Shown one piece after another: positions 20,943 through 33,454 of a stretch of 64,000 nt of DNA. Position 1 is the stretch's first letter. Each line of letters begins with the position of its first letter. The translations under genes were made by a program, and so were the position numbers. Below the pieces are notes generated by a model. It ran no database searches. It had not been told where the DNA came from and was given only the letters and a program-made list of their open reading frames with translations. Source of the DNA: Adiantum capillus-veneris (taxonomy: Eukaryota > Streptophyta > Polypodiopsida > Polypodiales > Pteridaceae); contig CM043948.1 of assembly GCA_014529385.2 (NCBI GenBank), positions 20,041,951 through 20,105,950 of the forward strand, written 5' to 3'.

Positions 20943-23383
20943 AGTGGTGATACACTAATGTTTCCCACAATGGCATCCTTGAGTGGTGATACACTAATGT
21001 TTCCCAGCTGTGCATGGCGTATAAACTCCATTTAGAACTCACTTGAGTATGCTAAACAAGTTATCACAAATAAGATGTACCCAAAAGAGTACCTCTTTCA
21101 CTTTCCATGAAAGTAACTTGCTGACATAACTCAATATGCCAAGTTTAAGTCCTTGACTTGTTATCTTCTCGTATCAGTAAACAACCTCACCATAAACAGT
21201 GGTCAAGGTTGAGGTCTTGAATTATACTTGAAGAGACTAAACCTAGTTGTAAACTTGATTTAACTTATAGTAATGCACTTTAGCTAACATATGCACTTTT
21301 CATATCCTTTAGCATGAGATTACACTTTGTAATCTTTGTAATCTACTATCCCCTTGGATACTAATAGTAGCATAACTTTTGTAATCTGCCTATCCCCTTG
21401 GATCTGACAGGAGTGAGGTGTCTAGGATTCCTCACGGTTTACAACACACAGTCTTCCAAATGACTGGAAAACGAGGATCAAAATGTTGTGAATAACCATC
21501 TTGGTTAACATGAAAGATCCATAAGCACCCAAACCGAGCCATGACCTCTAATGGTTATTGGTAGATCCAAACATAATCTCATAAAGATACTGCACATAGA
21601 GTGCATAATACTTCATAGCACTAATGTGATGAATATGCATGCCACTCCAAATCAGCCTTTGATAAACACTAGGGCCCATAACACCCAGTGTGCATGCATT
21701 TAGCAAAAAACAGATCCAAATCTGTATATCCATGAGCATCCTTGGCCATACTTATGGCAAATGTGATGCTTCTAGCACACATTAAAGAGGAATGTAAATA
21801 GTTCTGAAAAGAAACTAAATACTTTTGCTGCAATCATTTGCAAGCCTTGCTGAAATGTTTGAACCATAATAGAAGGTGAAATATTAATCACTTCAAGGTA
21901 CAAACAATGAAATATTTTCATTAACAACTCATAGGCTTGCTATATGCACAAATAACCATCCATTAATGCTATTTAGCATCACTTGTACCTTAACAAGGCG
22001 TTGTAAGTATCCGATAATTTTTTGACACTAAGATTGTTCTTGATACGATGTGCAAAAAATAGTATAGAAAACGGATTCAACCAGCACCTAGAGACATCAT
22101 CACAACACATAATTGAAGTAGCGGCACCAGTGTTAGTCCCAAAGACTCATATTCTCGACATGTGGAATATGTTTTAGGTAAGTATGTCTGAAAAAAGAAC
22201 ATCTGTCAATTGTAAGATGTACTTGGGTGTGGAGGTAATTGTAAACACACATGTGATGTGTGTGAGAGAGACCCTCATTATCCATGCTCCACAATGGCTA
22301 AACCGAACTCCTTGAGTTCCTAGGCCATGTTGTATCCCATGCGACATGTGCCAAATTAAACCCGACAAGTGGGTCTATACCTGCATAATGCGGAAACTTA
22401 TTTTGGACACTACAACCCAAATTTCTTGGCTCTTACATGACCTTGTCCTTTTTCTTAACAGCAAAAATGGATGACAACATAGTTTATGCATCCGTGGAAA
22501 AGAAAACAAAAAGAAACAAAACCGAATCGGATGCGTACCTGGAGGTTTAACATAGTGTTCACTTATCCGTAGTGAAAGACACCTACCCAAACTCCTTGCC
22601 TGCAAAGGATTGGGAGCACGAATTTGAAAATTAGTAAAATGTAAGTAGTATTGCACATGTAACCGTCGGTGTTGCCGTTGCAATCCAAACCCCTCGGTTA
22701 AAATCGACATTGCCAAACCCTTCATTAGACTTTTGTATTGAAATTGCTCAACTAGAAGCCAATAGTATCTGAACTCAACTTTGAAAGTTGAAATTATCCA
22801 CTAGCCCTTGGCAGCTTTATGTACCTATTTCCTTGAAAGTGCAAGTTGGAAGATTCTATGAATTGACCATCACAATTAATAAGTATTTTAGGAATCACGA
22901 TCTGGGTCTTACCCCCAAACTATACGCATAAAGACACACTTAGTGCTATAGATGAAATAGGAGATCCATTAAAGGTGGAATCATATTTACCACTAGGTCT
23001 TTTTCAAACCTAAAAAATTAGTAATCTAGGGTTTTTGTGAATAGTCGTGCTGTCTGAAATGATGGTTGCATCTATACACCTTGGTAGAGATAGCTCTTAC
23101 GAGTTTAAGACATTCAAAAACTCCACTTGATCCTCATACTTAAGATGTGTAGTGCTACAATCATGCACAAAAAAATTCTAATGGTAGGACGCTTGCTTGT
23201 CCATTATAATTGATGGGTACTCCACCGGATAGAATTGTTCGAGATTGAAAACAATCAATGATGGATTACAAACAGATGCCTCTTAGACATTCCAACATAG
23301 GTGGTAATAGATGGTTCTTAGCCCTTCCTGTTACCATATTGATATAAAACCATGCTTAGTTTCACCTTTCCCGCATAGAAGGT

Positions 23384-23386
<3 letters not shown>
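20943..23386. other. no recognisable gene
   Basis: About 2.4 kb on the internal side of G without any gag, protease, polymerase or integrase similarity that I can see on either strand. It may be a decayed or non-autonomous internal region, or unrelated flanking DNA. An open frame of 116 codons at 22375-22725 (minus) shows no family features. Confidence 0.45.

Positions 23387-23470
<84 letters not shown>
23387..23470. repeat. (GA)n microsatellite, about 42 units
   Basis: Uninterrupted GA dinucleotides. Poly-RE and poly-SL frames here come from the repeat. Confidence 0.97.
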
Positions 23471-23473
<3 letters not shown>

Positions 23474-24884
23474 CTAGGTTGAGGAAGACCCCTTATTCTA
23501 ATGTGTTGTATGCACCTTACAAAAGCTTGTGTGCCAACATGGTCTGAATCATAGCTTATCCTATAAGCATACAATAGTGTGTGTGTACAACGCTCTCATA
23601 GAGAGAGATACCATAAGTCACATCTTAACCCACCTACCTTGTGAGCGTGATTGTATCAGAGTGACTTAAATACTGCACTTTGCCTGTGAATAAACATAAT
23701 TTTTTTACAAAGATATCAAATCACTTACCTTGTCCTTAAAATAATAGTAATGACATGGAGTTATGTCATTCTCACTGGTATGTCATGCACGCAGAGGTGT
23801 AATTTCAGGACAACATTGACGACCTCTACAAATTGAGCCAATACCAAAAGTTCCGTGCACAATTGGGCATGGATACATCACAATTCTTTGTTTTCTTATG
23901 TAATGTTTGTGAGATTATATCCGTATGTTGTTGAATGCCCATAACTATGTGCCAATGTCGTTGATTGGAAGTCGATTGTAGGATCTTGGCACGGGTTAGA
24001 AGCCTTGCTTCTCATAAATACTATCAAAGCACTTTGCTTTGTACACTAGGCAATCTTGGACAACTTAAAAGTTAAAATGAAGAAATACAAGAAAACTCAA
24101 AATTGTCTAACCTGGTTGCCTTGTTGTGGCCTGTTGTCTTGATAAAAACTCGCTGAAATCTTGCTCATAGCCATATTTGCTGATCCAGTGAGTTAGCCTA
24201 TGTACCATCTACACCCTTGTGTGATTCAAAAACCTAGAGACATCTTGGCAAGTTTCGCTAAGTTCGTATGCTATTAGCATATTCCAAACTTGGAAACCGC
24301 TATGCCAAATGTCGAAAAGGAAGCCTTGCTTCACATAAGTACCCATGCAATTTTGGTTCTCATAGCTAACACATACTCTTGCCAATTTACAATTTCATAA
24401 CAAAAGAAAGTCAACCTTGTGGAATTGTAGGTAATGGTTGGTCTTTCCGAGGTACCTATGCCTCCTTCACCAAGGCTAGCAACAGGTCGTGCCAATCTCC
24501 ATGGGATTCTCAAGCACTACCATGCCCTGACCTTTTCCATGCAGGGAAGAATCCTTGCTTGGAAACGAGATCATTTCTCATGCAAGCCTTGCTTGTGAGT
24601 GGTTGTTGCACACTGTGTGTTCAAAAACAAAAATATTACACTTTTGGTAATGTTGACAAGCCTTGCTACAACTTAACACAAGCTGTGCTTGTCTAAAATG
24701 ATGTTCCAACATATCATATATGTATAAGCCATATGTTCGTGCAATTCTAGAAACGAACAATCAATCATGTGTGCCAATCCATGCAGAGAAATGGAATTGA
24801 CCAAGCTAGTAACAATCTTGCTGTAATGGTAGTCAAGCCATGCTTGACGAATTCCAACCAACCCCTTGGGTGGCAATGAGTGCC
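23471..24884. other. no recognisable gene; recurring AAGCCTTGCTT motif
   Basis: No coding family is seen. The string AAGCCTTGCTT, or close forms, recurs at about 24001, 24322, 24582, 24657 and 24833. The first two continue into a CTCATAAATAC/CACATAAGTAC block. This hints at a diverged repeat of about 0.3 kb. Confidence 0.45.
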
Positions 24885-25411
24885 TTGAAGGTCTCCACCT
24901 TTCTAGCAGCCAGGAATGAGCTCAAGCTTTACAAGAAAGCATCGGTCAGGCAATCAGGTAAAAACACTATTTCAAAAGAAATAAAACATGGTATTTTTGG
25001 AATCTTAAGCATAGCAAACCCTGGACTAGGAATTTTCAAAATTAAAATAAGACAAAAACTGATTCCGCTAGTTCCACTGGAAGGTTTGATGTAAATTAAA
25101 TTGTTAAGAAAAATTGGATGGTTGCAGTAATCATTTAAGTGTAGACTTGATGGTTGCAATAAGCATTAAGCATAGACTTTTACTAAGGCTTCCCATATAT
25201 TTTCCCTAGATATTTATGAAATTAGCAAAAAATAACAAAAACAATTAGCAGGGTTGATTTTTAAATCAGGCAGGTTGTGGGAGGAGGTTGCAGGACCTGC
25301 CAGGGAGACAGGAGTAGCAATAGATGGTGCATTTTTTTGAGCTTGGGGGTTGCTTGAGCTGCAAGCACCTGCCTGTTCCAGCGAGGGAAGGTCCATAAGG
25401 CCCAGAAAAAG

Positions 25412-25419
25412 TATAAATA
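25412..25419 (+). promoter_or_regulatory. TATA box, D 5' LTR
   Basis: TATAAATA followed by GGGTCCCTTGC. The same context is found at the same place in the 3' LTR (33447). Confidence 0.65.
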
Positions 25420-25605
25420 GGGTCCCTTGCTTCACATTTTCAAAATACTCTTAGAAACATGGGATATATTACTCATTAAAAGATAATTAATCTAAGTATT
25501 TAATAAAGATGAAATTAATTGTTTTTTTTCTTAAATTAAAGATGAAAATTAGAAAAACATGTTAGATAATTATGTGCTATTTATCAGAGTTAGTTTACCT
25601 ATTAA

Positions 25606-26200
25606 AAAAGCCGTGATAATTAGCTTAGCCATAAAAAATTAATTTAGTTAATCATCTTAGTAAAAAAACCCTATTTTTGAAGGGAAATTACTAAATTAGA
25701 TTAGATAGCCTTGGGATAATTTTTAGAGTTAGAGTACATCAGTAGGAAGTCGTGATAATTAGTTTAGCCATATAAAATTAATTTAGCTAATTATCTTAGT
25801 CAAAAAACCCTATTTTTAAAGGAAAATTAAAGGGAGAAATTAGTAAATTAGAGTAAACAGCTTTGGGATAATTTTCAAAGTTAGGATACCATGATAATTA
25901 GCTTAGCCACAAAATTTTCTTTTTGCTAATTATCTTAGTAAAAAAACCCTATTTTTGAAGAGAGATTAAAGGGGAAAATTAGTAAATTAGATTACATAGC
26001 TTTGGGATAATTTTGAAAATTAGAATACATCATTAAGAAGCCATGATAATTAGCTTAGTCATAGAAAACTAATCTAGCTAATTATCTTAGTCAAAAAACC
26101 TATTTTTGAAGATAAATGAAAGGAGGAAATTAGGAAAATTACACAAGAATTATCTGAGATAGTAATCATGGTTAGAAAGCCAGGATAATTAGGTTATACA
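25606..26200 (+). repeat. tandem repeat in D 5' LTR, unit about 140 bp, 4-5 copies
   Basis: GTGATAATTAGCTTAGCC or close forms recurs near 25613, 25750, 25890, 26043 and 26184. Each is followed by TTAGCTAATTATCTTAGT and AAAAACCCTATTTTTGAAG. More degenerate copies continue to about 26520. The array lies downstream of the TATA box and so would be transcribed. Confidence 0.85.
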
Positions 26201-26927
26201 AAGGAAACTAATTTATCTAATAAATAGGCCAAAATTGTCTATTTTTGAGCAAAAATAAAAAAGGAAAATTAGTTAAATTACTTATATAATTATATAATAA
26301 CTATCAAAGGTAGAAATTCTTGATAAGAATCTAAGAAAAATAGGTCAAGCCCAGATAATTAGCTTAGCTAAATACCCTAGCTATTATTACCTGATTTTGT
26401 CTATAAATTGAGAAGGAAAATTAGCAAGTTAATTTATAAAACTACACGATAATTATCAGAGATAAGAAATAACCTTAGAAAGTTTGGATAATTACCTCAA
26501 TCCCATGTAATTAGTTTAGCTAATTATCTTATCTTATTGTCTAATTTGGACTACAAATTGAGAAGGGAAGATTTATAAATCAATTTATAAGTTAGCAAGA
26601 TAATTATTAGAGTGATAATACTTCAAAATACACCTAGAGTAAATATCCCACAAGAAGATAAGTAATTCATAGATTACTAAAAGCCAAATTAGGATATTTT
26701 TGAACAGGAATTAAATAAGGAATTTAGTAAAAAAACCTCAATAATTATAAGATAATTATGGGAGAACAATAACACTACTAGGAAGCTAAGGAGAAAATAT
26801 CTCACCTAGATATTTATCAAAGATACTTACTTAATCTAAAAATCTCTATTTTGGGATAAAAGAAATAAGAGAGATTATCTATCTAATTCTCTAATCGATT
26901 AAGTATCCTTTTATAAAGGCTACCACT

Positions 26928-27113
26928 ATGGCTCCGAAAAGGACCCGAGGAAATCCTCAGTCTGATGATGAAGATACAACGAGCAAAAGGATTAGAGCGT
27001 CCCATGACCATGAGGCTGGGCCTAGTCATAAGCCTACGGAGGAGAGTCTTGAGGCGCCAGTGCAGCAACAGATGGCTGATCAGTCTCAGGTGGGTTTCAA
27101 TTTATTCACTTAA
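26928..27113 (+). CDS. small ORF inside the D LTR (61 aa, unknown)
   Basis: The ORF starts MAPKRTRGNPQSDDED. It is basic, then acidic and hydrophilic, with a nuclear-targeting-like KRTR and KRIR pair. It lies in the LTR downstream of the TATA box, so transcripts from either LTR would carry it. The 3' LTR copy (35559) keeps the same start and 31 of the first 35 residues before a stop. A CAG/GTGGGT string that would suit a 5' splice donor sits at 27087-27092 inside the ORF and is kept in the 3' LTR. It could be a short first exon joined to gag, an accessory peptide or a chance ORF. Confidence 0.35.
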   Translation: MAPKRTRGNPQSDDEDTTSKRIRASHDHEAGPSHKPTEESLEAPVQQQMADQSQVGFNLFT

Positions 27114-28151
27114 GTATTAAAATAGTTTAATGTTCTTTTATAAATTAGCATTGCATACGTAAGAATCAGAAAGGATTAATAGGCCAAAAACGGAAGGTAA
27201 CTTCCAAGAAACTAATGAGCATTGTTTTTAAATAGGAAAGAACTGTTTGGGCTAAGACTCATTGACCTAGGAAAGAATGTTTGATCATCCTTAAGATAGC
27301 TTGTCTCAAGACACCTCTGATTCCTTGGAATATTTTACTCCAAGTGATGAGTAATGATGGCGAGTCAGCCATGGATGAGTCGGTTACCTCCATGCACGTG
27401 GAGTCTTTACCTGTGCCTCTCTATGGTTGTGGATACTATGGGCAACCGGTTGGCGTATGGGCGCCTGGATTTTGGGTGATAACTTTTTTCATCCCAGTTT
27501 CTATAAACAAGGAATGGGTGTCGTTTTTCACCCCTGTATAGGTGATCTTGAGACAAGCCATACTGGTCAGAGTTACTTCAGATTGACAGTACCTTGTCTT
27601 AAGTGTAAAGATGTCTGTTTGCTAAAAGAATGTTTGCAATGCTGCTTTCAAGGATTGTTTCAAAGAAATCCTGTTATGAAGGATAAAAGGAACCATTATT
27701 TTAATTGTGACAAGATTGTGGTAGTAATTAAATAACAAAGTACCATGTGTGAGTGCGGGGTGGTAAGTGGGGATTGACTTAGGTTGTCAATCATGGACGG
27801 GTGGACCTAATTAGTTAGGTAACTATCCATTACCGCATACTAAAAATGTCTAGAAACTTCCTTATTTGGAAGAGGAGTCCACCAACAAGCGTTTGTTGGG
27901 AATACCTTAACCAATCTTGTGGAATTTATAGGGCCAAAATAGCTTTTAAACTTTTAATATGTTGTCCTATTTTTGTTGTAAGAGAGAACTAGGTCTCCTT
28001 CTAGGGCTATAAACCCAAGCCATTGTCAATGGTAAAGGTATATTTCCTAGATTTTTTTTTCTTGTTTAGATACTCTGATTTTTATTAGGCCTAGAGACGT
28101 GTCTAGGGTCCCATCCCATTTTTGGTGTCGGCGGGTTGGGAACCTCACAAG

Positions 28152-28163
28152 TGGTATCAGAGC
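28152..28163 (+). promoter_or_regulatory. primer-binding site of D (initiator tRNA-Met)
   Basis: TGGTATCAGAGC, the classic complement to the 3' end of plant initiator tRNA-Met, 2 bp after the LTR end. Confidence 0.92.
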
Positions 28164-28754
28164 CTGAGTTAATAAGGTACTGAACCTAGGGGGGGAAGGT
28201 TGACAAAATAGAGATTTAATAAGTAAATTTTCAATTATAATTGTACTATATTTTGAAATGAGAATTTTCCTATCAATACAAAAACATGTCCACCAGGCTT
28301 ACAGGAAGTTTATGATTTTCAATATCATGTTTGAGGTTGTTGCAAATTGAGTAAATTCCTATTTTGCAAGCCCTAAGTTTAGAGGACCAAAAGATGTTAT
28401 ATTTTTTGATCCCCGGTCAGACCCACCAGTAGTTAAGAAGATTTTGGTATAGAGTGTTACCATCTTGTATATAGTATGAGTCCATCTTGTACATAGTATG
28501 AGTTAGTGATTGTATTAACTCTTGTATATACCATGGTTTTATGAAAATGTCATGGTTTTAGTAATTCAATGGAATGATTATGTTGATTGTTGGATTTTTG
28601 TTCTCATTTAAGTAAGCAAGTATATACATAGATTGGAAATTTGTAAGACAAAACAAATTATTCTTTAACACCAAAAGAATTTTATTGATTAAAATCTCAG
28701 GGCAATGCAAAAAGCCTTTACACTCCCACCCAGGAGAAGAAACTACTATTAAAA

Positions 28755-29942
28755 TATGTTCAACTCCCGACCTTCAAGGGAGAGGGACCTAACTTAGAAC
28801 GTGATGCCGAAGCATGGCTTGATGCCACGGACGACTATTTCCTGAAGGCAGGAACTGCTTCAAAAAATTAGGCAATGATGGGAATGTTTTGACTCACTGG
28901 AGATGCTAAACTTTGGTGGAAACAACATTGTAGGGATAATCCTTCCATTAGTCCATCCTGGGAGAAAATGAAACAGGTAGTAAAAGAGAGATATCTTCCT
29001 CCGACACATCAATTTATAAGAATGAATGAATTTTTTGCCCTTCGATAGTTAGGGCTTACTTTAGAAGAATACTACACCAAATATGTGTCTTTACGGCACT
29101 ATGCACCACCGATGACAACGGAACAATAGATTGCTCAGGTCTGCCAGGGCCTTAATAAACCTTTAAGTACATGCTTAGAAGCTATGAGGTCCACATCAAT
29201 TCAAGATGCCCTTCTCAGAGCTAAACCTCTTGTGGCTGAAGGAAACCCCCCGGCAAGGAACTATCATAACTACAACAGCTTTAGAGGAAAGGCAAGAGAA
29301 AATTTCAACCAGGGAAATCAACAAAGGGCAGTAACAGCTGCAACAAATATAGAAAATACTTTTCCAAATATCAGATGTTATGGATGCAATCGAATGGTAC
29401 ACTACAGGAGCAGATGTCCCGAGGAACAAAACCCCAGAGTTGCTGCTGGAACCATTCCCCAGTCTCAATTAGGCCAGGGACATAATCAAAGAGGAGGAAG
29501 AAATAGAGGACGAGGTAGAGGAGCTAGAGCCTATGCTGCAGTGGGAGAGCCAACCTTCTTGAATGAAGAAGATGAAAGAGCTACTCTTTTTGCCGCTATT
29601 GATAACCCTAGAGCTAAGCAACAATATGCAGTCATCCAAACCACTGCAAATAAACAACGTAAACAATTTCAATTACTTATAGATTGTGGTAGCACACACT
29701 CTTTTCTCTCCCGTAAATGCTTAAGGAAGCTCATATTAAACCAATACCCCACCAAGAAATTAGTGGTAGAACTGGAAAATGGAAAAGAGGTTCTATCTCA
29801 ATTTACAACCGGGGAAGTAGAATTCGAACTGGGAGGAACCCTCACTTCATCTTACTTTCAAACCCTACCAATAGGAATCTATGACGGTATTCTAAGAATG
29901 GATTGGCTAATTAAAAATCAAGCCCACATTCATTGTGCTTAA
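28755..29942 (+). pseudogene. element D gag and protease, four nonsense stops
   Basis: A single frame runs from about 28755 (KYVQLPTFKGEG) to TAA at 29940. The retrotransposon gag core (AWLDATDDYF, LWWKQH, a WEKMKQVVKERY helix, LEEYYTKYVSL) is followed by a CCHC zinc knuckle (CYGC...H...C near 29372-29413), a Gly/Arg-rich linker and an aspartic protease (LIDCGSTHSF, then GILRMDWL). Gag forms the particle and binds RNA. In-frame stops lie at 28869 (TAG), 28890 (TGA), 29046 (TAG) and 29127 (TAG). All are explainable as C-to-T changes from CAG or CGA. The stop at 29940 may also be a CAA-to-TAA change. Protease Cys replaces the usual Thr or Ser after the catalytic Asp. Confidence 0.9.
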
Positions 29943-30099
29943 GGGAACCTATCCTTCAAAAATCACTTAGGTGAAGAAACATTAGTACGAGGATCCAATG
30001 GGAACCCTAAGGCTAGTCGACTTCTGAAAGGGTTACGGAAGGGGCAACAGATCTTTGTAGTAAAACTCAATAAGACTGATTATTCAAGGGACAACCCAA

Positions 30100-32904
30100 C
30101 TCCAGAATGGCTTAAGGAATTTTCGAATATATTTTTGAAAGATCTCTCAATTTACCTCCCCCAAGGGACATAGACCATGAAATAGAAACCTTTCCAGGAA
30201 GTGAACCAATTTCAAAAAGACCTTACAAAATGTCACTCCCAGAAGCTATTGAATTGAAAGAACAACTTCGTCAACTTATTGAGCAAGGATTCATATGACC
30301 AAGTCTTTCACCATGGGGAGCGCCTGTTCTATTCCAAAAGAAGAAGGATGGATCTTTAGTCTCTGCATCGATTATAGGGGAGTTAACCAGGTGTCTGTAA
30401 AGAATAAGTATCCTATTCCTCGCATTGATGAATTACTTGATAGATTACATGGGACAAAGGTATTCAAAAAAATTGATCTCAAATCAGGCTACCATCAAAT
30501 CCGGATTAAAGAAGCAGATATTTATAGAACCGCATTCAACACCCGATATGGACATTATGAGTTCATAGTGATGCCTTTTGGTCTTACAAATGCTCCGGAT
30601 ACTTTTAATCAACTCATGCAAGATATATTCAGAGAATATCTGGATAATTTTGTATTGGTATTTTTCGATGATATATTGGTATACTCCAAAGATGAAAAAG
30701 AGCATGAAGTCCATGTACGTAAAGTACTTCATCTTCTACGCCAACATCAGTTGTATGCTAAGATGGGTAAATGTGTGTTCTTTACTCTTGAAGTTATCTA
30801 TCTCGGATTTATTATAAACCTTGAAGGAATCTCTATGGACCCCGCAAAGATTAAGGACATAATAGATTGGTCACAACCCAAGACGGTCAGTGAGACTTGA
30901 GGATTCTTGGGCATTACAGGATGGTATACACAATCATCGCCGCACCCTTGAATCAACTACTTAAAAAGACATCCAAACTTACATGAGAAAAAGAGTAGAG
31001 GAATGTTTCCTCAAATTAAAACAAAATCTCACATCAGTCCCTATACTCAAACTCCCTGACTTCACTCAAGAGTTTGAAGTAGTAACCGGTGCCAGCGGCC
31101 TTGCTATAGGAGGAGTCTTAAACCAAGAAAGCAGACCATTCACCTTCACCTCTTGAAAATTGAGAATCCACAAGTTGAATTATCCAACTCATGTTCTGGA
31201 ACTCCTAGCCGTCATCCATGCTCTCAAGCTATGGAGACACTATCTTCTAGGGGGAAAGTTTCACTTAATCACTGATCATCAAAGTTTGAAATGGATTTTC
31301 TCTCAAGAAACACTCAACATGAGGCAACGTAGATGGATAGAACTCTTACAAGAGTATGATTTTGAAATAAAGTATAAACAAGGTAAGGAGAATGTGGTTG
31401 TTGATGCCCTTAGCCACAAGGTTTTTCTTGGGGCCATTTCCACAGTCAACAACCCAATTCTAGACAAGGTTAAGGAAGCCTCCTTGGAAGATGAGGTTTA
31501 TTTACAATTCCTACAGGCTATCAATCAAAAGGACCTAAATGAGAAAGAAAAGGACAGAATCAAGGACTATTCAATTGGAGATGGATTCTCTATTACAAGC
31601 TCCAACTTTACATTCCTAGGAGTTCAACCTTGAAAGAGTTGATCCTTTATTGAAGGACACAACGCCCCAGCAACCGGTCATCCTGGCTATGCAAAGACCC
31701 TTAATGCCATGAGAAAAAACTATTTTTGGCCAGGTATGAAAGGAGATATACTTCACTACATCAAACAATGCCTTTCTTGTCAAAGGATTAAGGCTGAATG
31801 GGTAATGATGATAGGGAAACTTCAATACCTTGACATTCCTCAAACGAAGTGGGAACTCATTAGCATGTACTTCATAACAGGCCTTCCTACTGTTCAAGGA
31901 GGATACGATTCCATTATGGTAGTAGTGGACATGCTGAACAGGGTATCTCATTTGATGCCTGTGAAAACAACTTATACTGCAGCAGATATAAGCCGTCTTT
32001 TTGTCAAAGGGATCTTTAGATTACACGGACTTCCAAAAAGAATAGTCAGTGATAGAGATGCAAAGTTTACTTCAAAATTTTGGAAAGCTTTATTTGAAGC
32101 CTTAAGTACCCAGCTATGTTTCAGCATAGCCTATCACCCTCAGACTGACAATCAGACAGAAAGAATGAATAAGGTTTTTGAAGACATCCTTAGAGCTTAC
32201 AGTAGTAGAGAACCCTGAAAATGGATACAATTTCTTCCATTGGTGGAATTCGCCTATAATTCTTCATTCCATAAAAGCATTGGGATGTCACCTTATAATA
32301 CACTTTATGGGCATGAATGTATATCACCCCTAAACGTTTCTGACCCCACTATAAGAGTAGAAGCTTCAAAACAAACGCTAGAAGAGATGGATGCCCAAAC
32401 TAGGGTCATTTGACAGGACATTCAAACTTCTAAGGACTGCCAAAAACAATATACTGATAAAAAACGATCTGACCAGTTTTTCAAACAAGGGGATAAAGTA
32501 TTCCTTCGAGTCCGGTCAAAGAGAAGAAATTTATCCTTGGGTAAATTAAAAAAACTTAGCCCCAGATATTGTGGACCCTCTGAAGTGATAAAGGTAATCA
32601 ATGATCAAGCTTACAAACTAAAGCTGCCTGAACACCTCAAGGTCCATACTGTATTCCATATTAGTCTTCTAAAACCTTATATTCCAAACCCCAATCACAT
32701 TCTAACGACGAACAGATTGTGATGCAAAAACAAGGAGTTCTCAAACTCCAACCAGATTGTATTCTCAATACTAGGGAAAGAAGTCTGCAAAAAAGAATAA
32801 TTAGAGAGCATCTAGTAAAATGGAAGGACTACCCCACTGAAGACGCCCACATGGGACGACGAAGTATCACTTCTCAAAGATTTTCCCAATTTCGGTTGAG
32901 ATGA
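30100..32904 (+). pseudogene. element D pol: reverse transcriptase, RNase H, integrase, chromodomain; frameshifted
   Basis: The reverse transcriptase segment spans about 30230-30900, with CIDYRGVNQ, IDLKSGYHQIRI, MPFGLTNAPDTF and the catalytic VFFDDILVYS. RNase H spans about 31050-31420 (LITDHQSLKW, VVDALSHK). Integrase spans about 31660-32300, with a CxxC zinc-binding end (QCLSCQRIK), a DDE core (VVVDMLNR, VSDRDAKF) and YHPQTDNQTERMN containing the Glu. Near 32560-32680 is the usual LSPRYCGPSEV...HISLLKPY module. A chromodomain-like segment (EHLVKWKDYPTEDA) follows at about 32800-32850. Frameshifts occur near 30155, 30355, 30930 and 32720, and stops near 30296, 30898, 30983, 31153, 31632 and 32216. 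The product would copy the RNA and integrate the cDNA; this copy cannot. Confidence 0.9.
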
Positions 32905-32917
32905 GGGCATCTCAAAT

Positions 32918-32934
32918 TTAGAAGTTGGGGTGAC
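32918..32934 (+). promoter_or_regulatory. polypurine tract of D
   Basis: AGAAGTTGGGG followed by TGAC lies directly before the 3' LTR start TGTAAGG. Purine-rich, at the expected site for plus-strand priming. Confidence 0.6.
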
Positions 32935-33446
32935 TGTAAGGTCTCCACCTTTCTAGCAGCCACGAATGAGCTCAAGCTTTAGGAGAAAGCATCGCTCAGG
33001 CAATCAGGTAAAAACACTATTTCAAAAGAAATAAAACAGGGCATTTTTGGAATCTTAAGCACATTAAATCCCGCTCTAGGAATTTTCAGAATTAAAATCA
33101 TACAAAAAAACTGACCACGCTAGTTTCACTGGAAGGTTTGATGTAAATTAAATTGTTAGGAAAAATTAGATGGCTGCAGTAATCATTTACGTATAGACTT
33201 GATGGTTGCAATAATCATCAAGCATAGACTTTAACTAAGGCTTCCTAGATATTTATGAAATTAGCAAAAATAATAAAAAAATTTTAGCAGGGTTGATTTT
33301 TAAGTCAGGCAGGCTGTGGGAGGAGATTGCAGGACTTGCCAGCGATAGGAATAGCAACAGATGATATATTTTTCAGCTTTGGGGCTGCTTGAGCTGCAAG
33401 CACCTGCCTGTTCCAGCCACGGAAGGTCCAGAAGGCCCAAAAAAAG

Positions 33447-33454
33447 TATAAATA
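33447..33454 (+). promoter_or_regulatory. TATA box, D 3' LTR
   Basis: TATAAATAGGGTCCC, the same context as in the 5' LTR. Confidence 0.6.

Larger units (their letters stand above)
24885..28149 (+). repeat. element D 5' LTR (3.27 kb)
   Basis: It starts at a TTGAAGGTCTCCACC block (TGTAAGGTCTCCACC in the 3' LTR) and ends ACCTCACA, 2 bp before the primer site. It contains a TATA box at 25412, a tandem repeat at 25606-26200 and a small ORF at 26928. It matches 32935-36272 apart from the indels noted for the element. Confidence 0.9.

Noticed and set aside
22375-22725. A 116-aa minus-strand frame
   Set aside because: No motif, no homologue among neighbours and no retroelement feature; too short to support.
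25606-26520. CRISPR-like regular repeat
   Set aside because: The repeat and the intervening sequence are both conserved between units, so it is an ordinary tandem repeat in a plant LTR.
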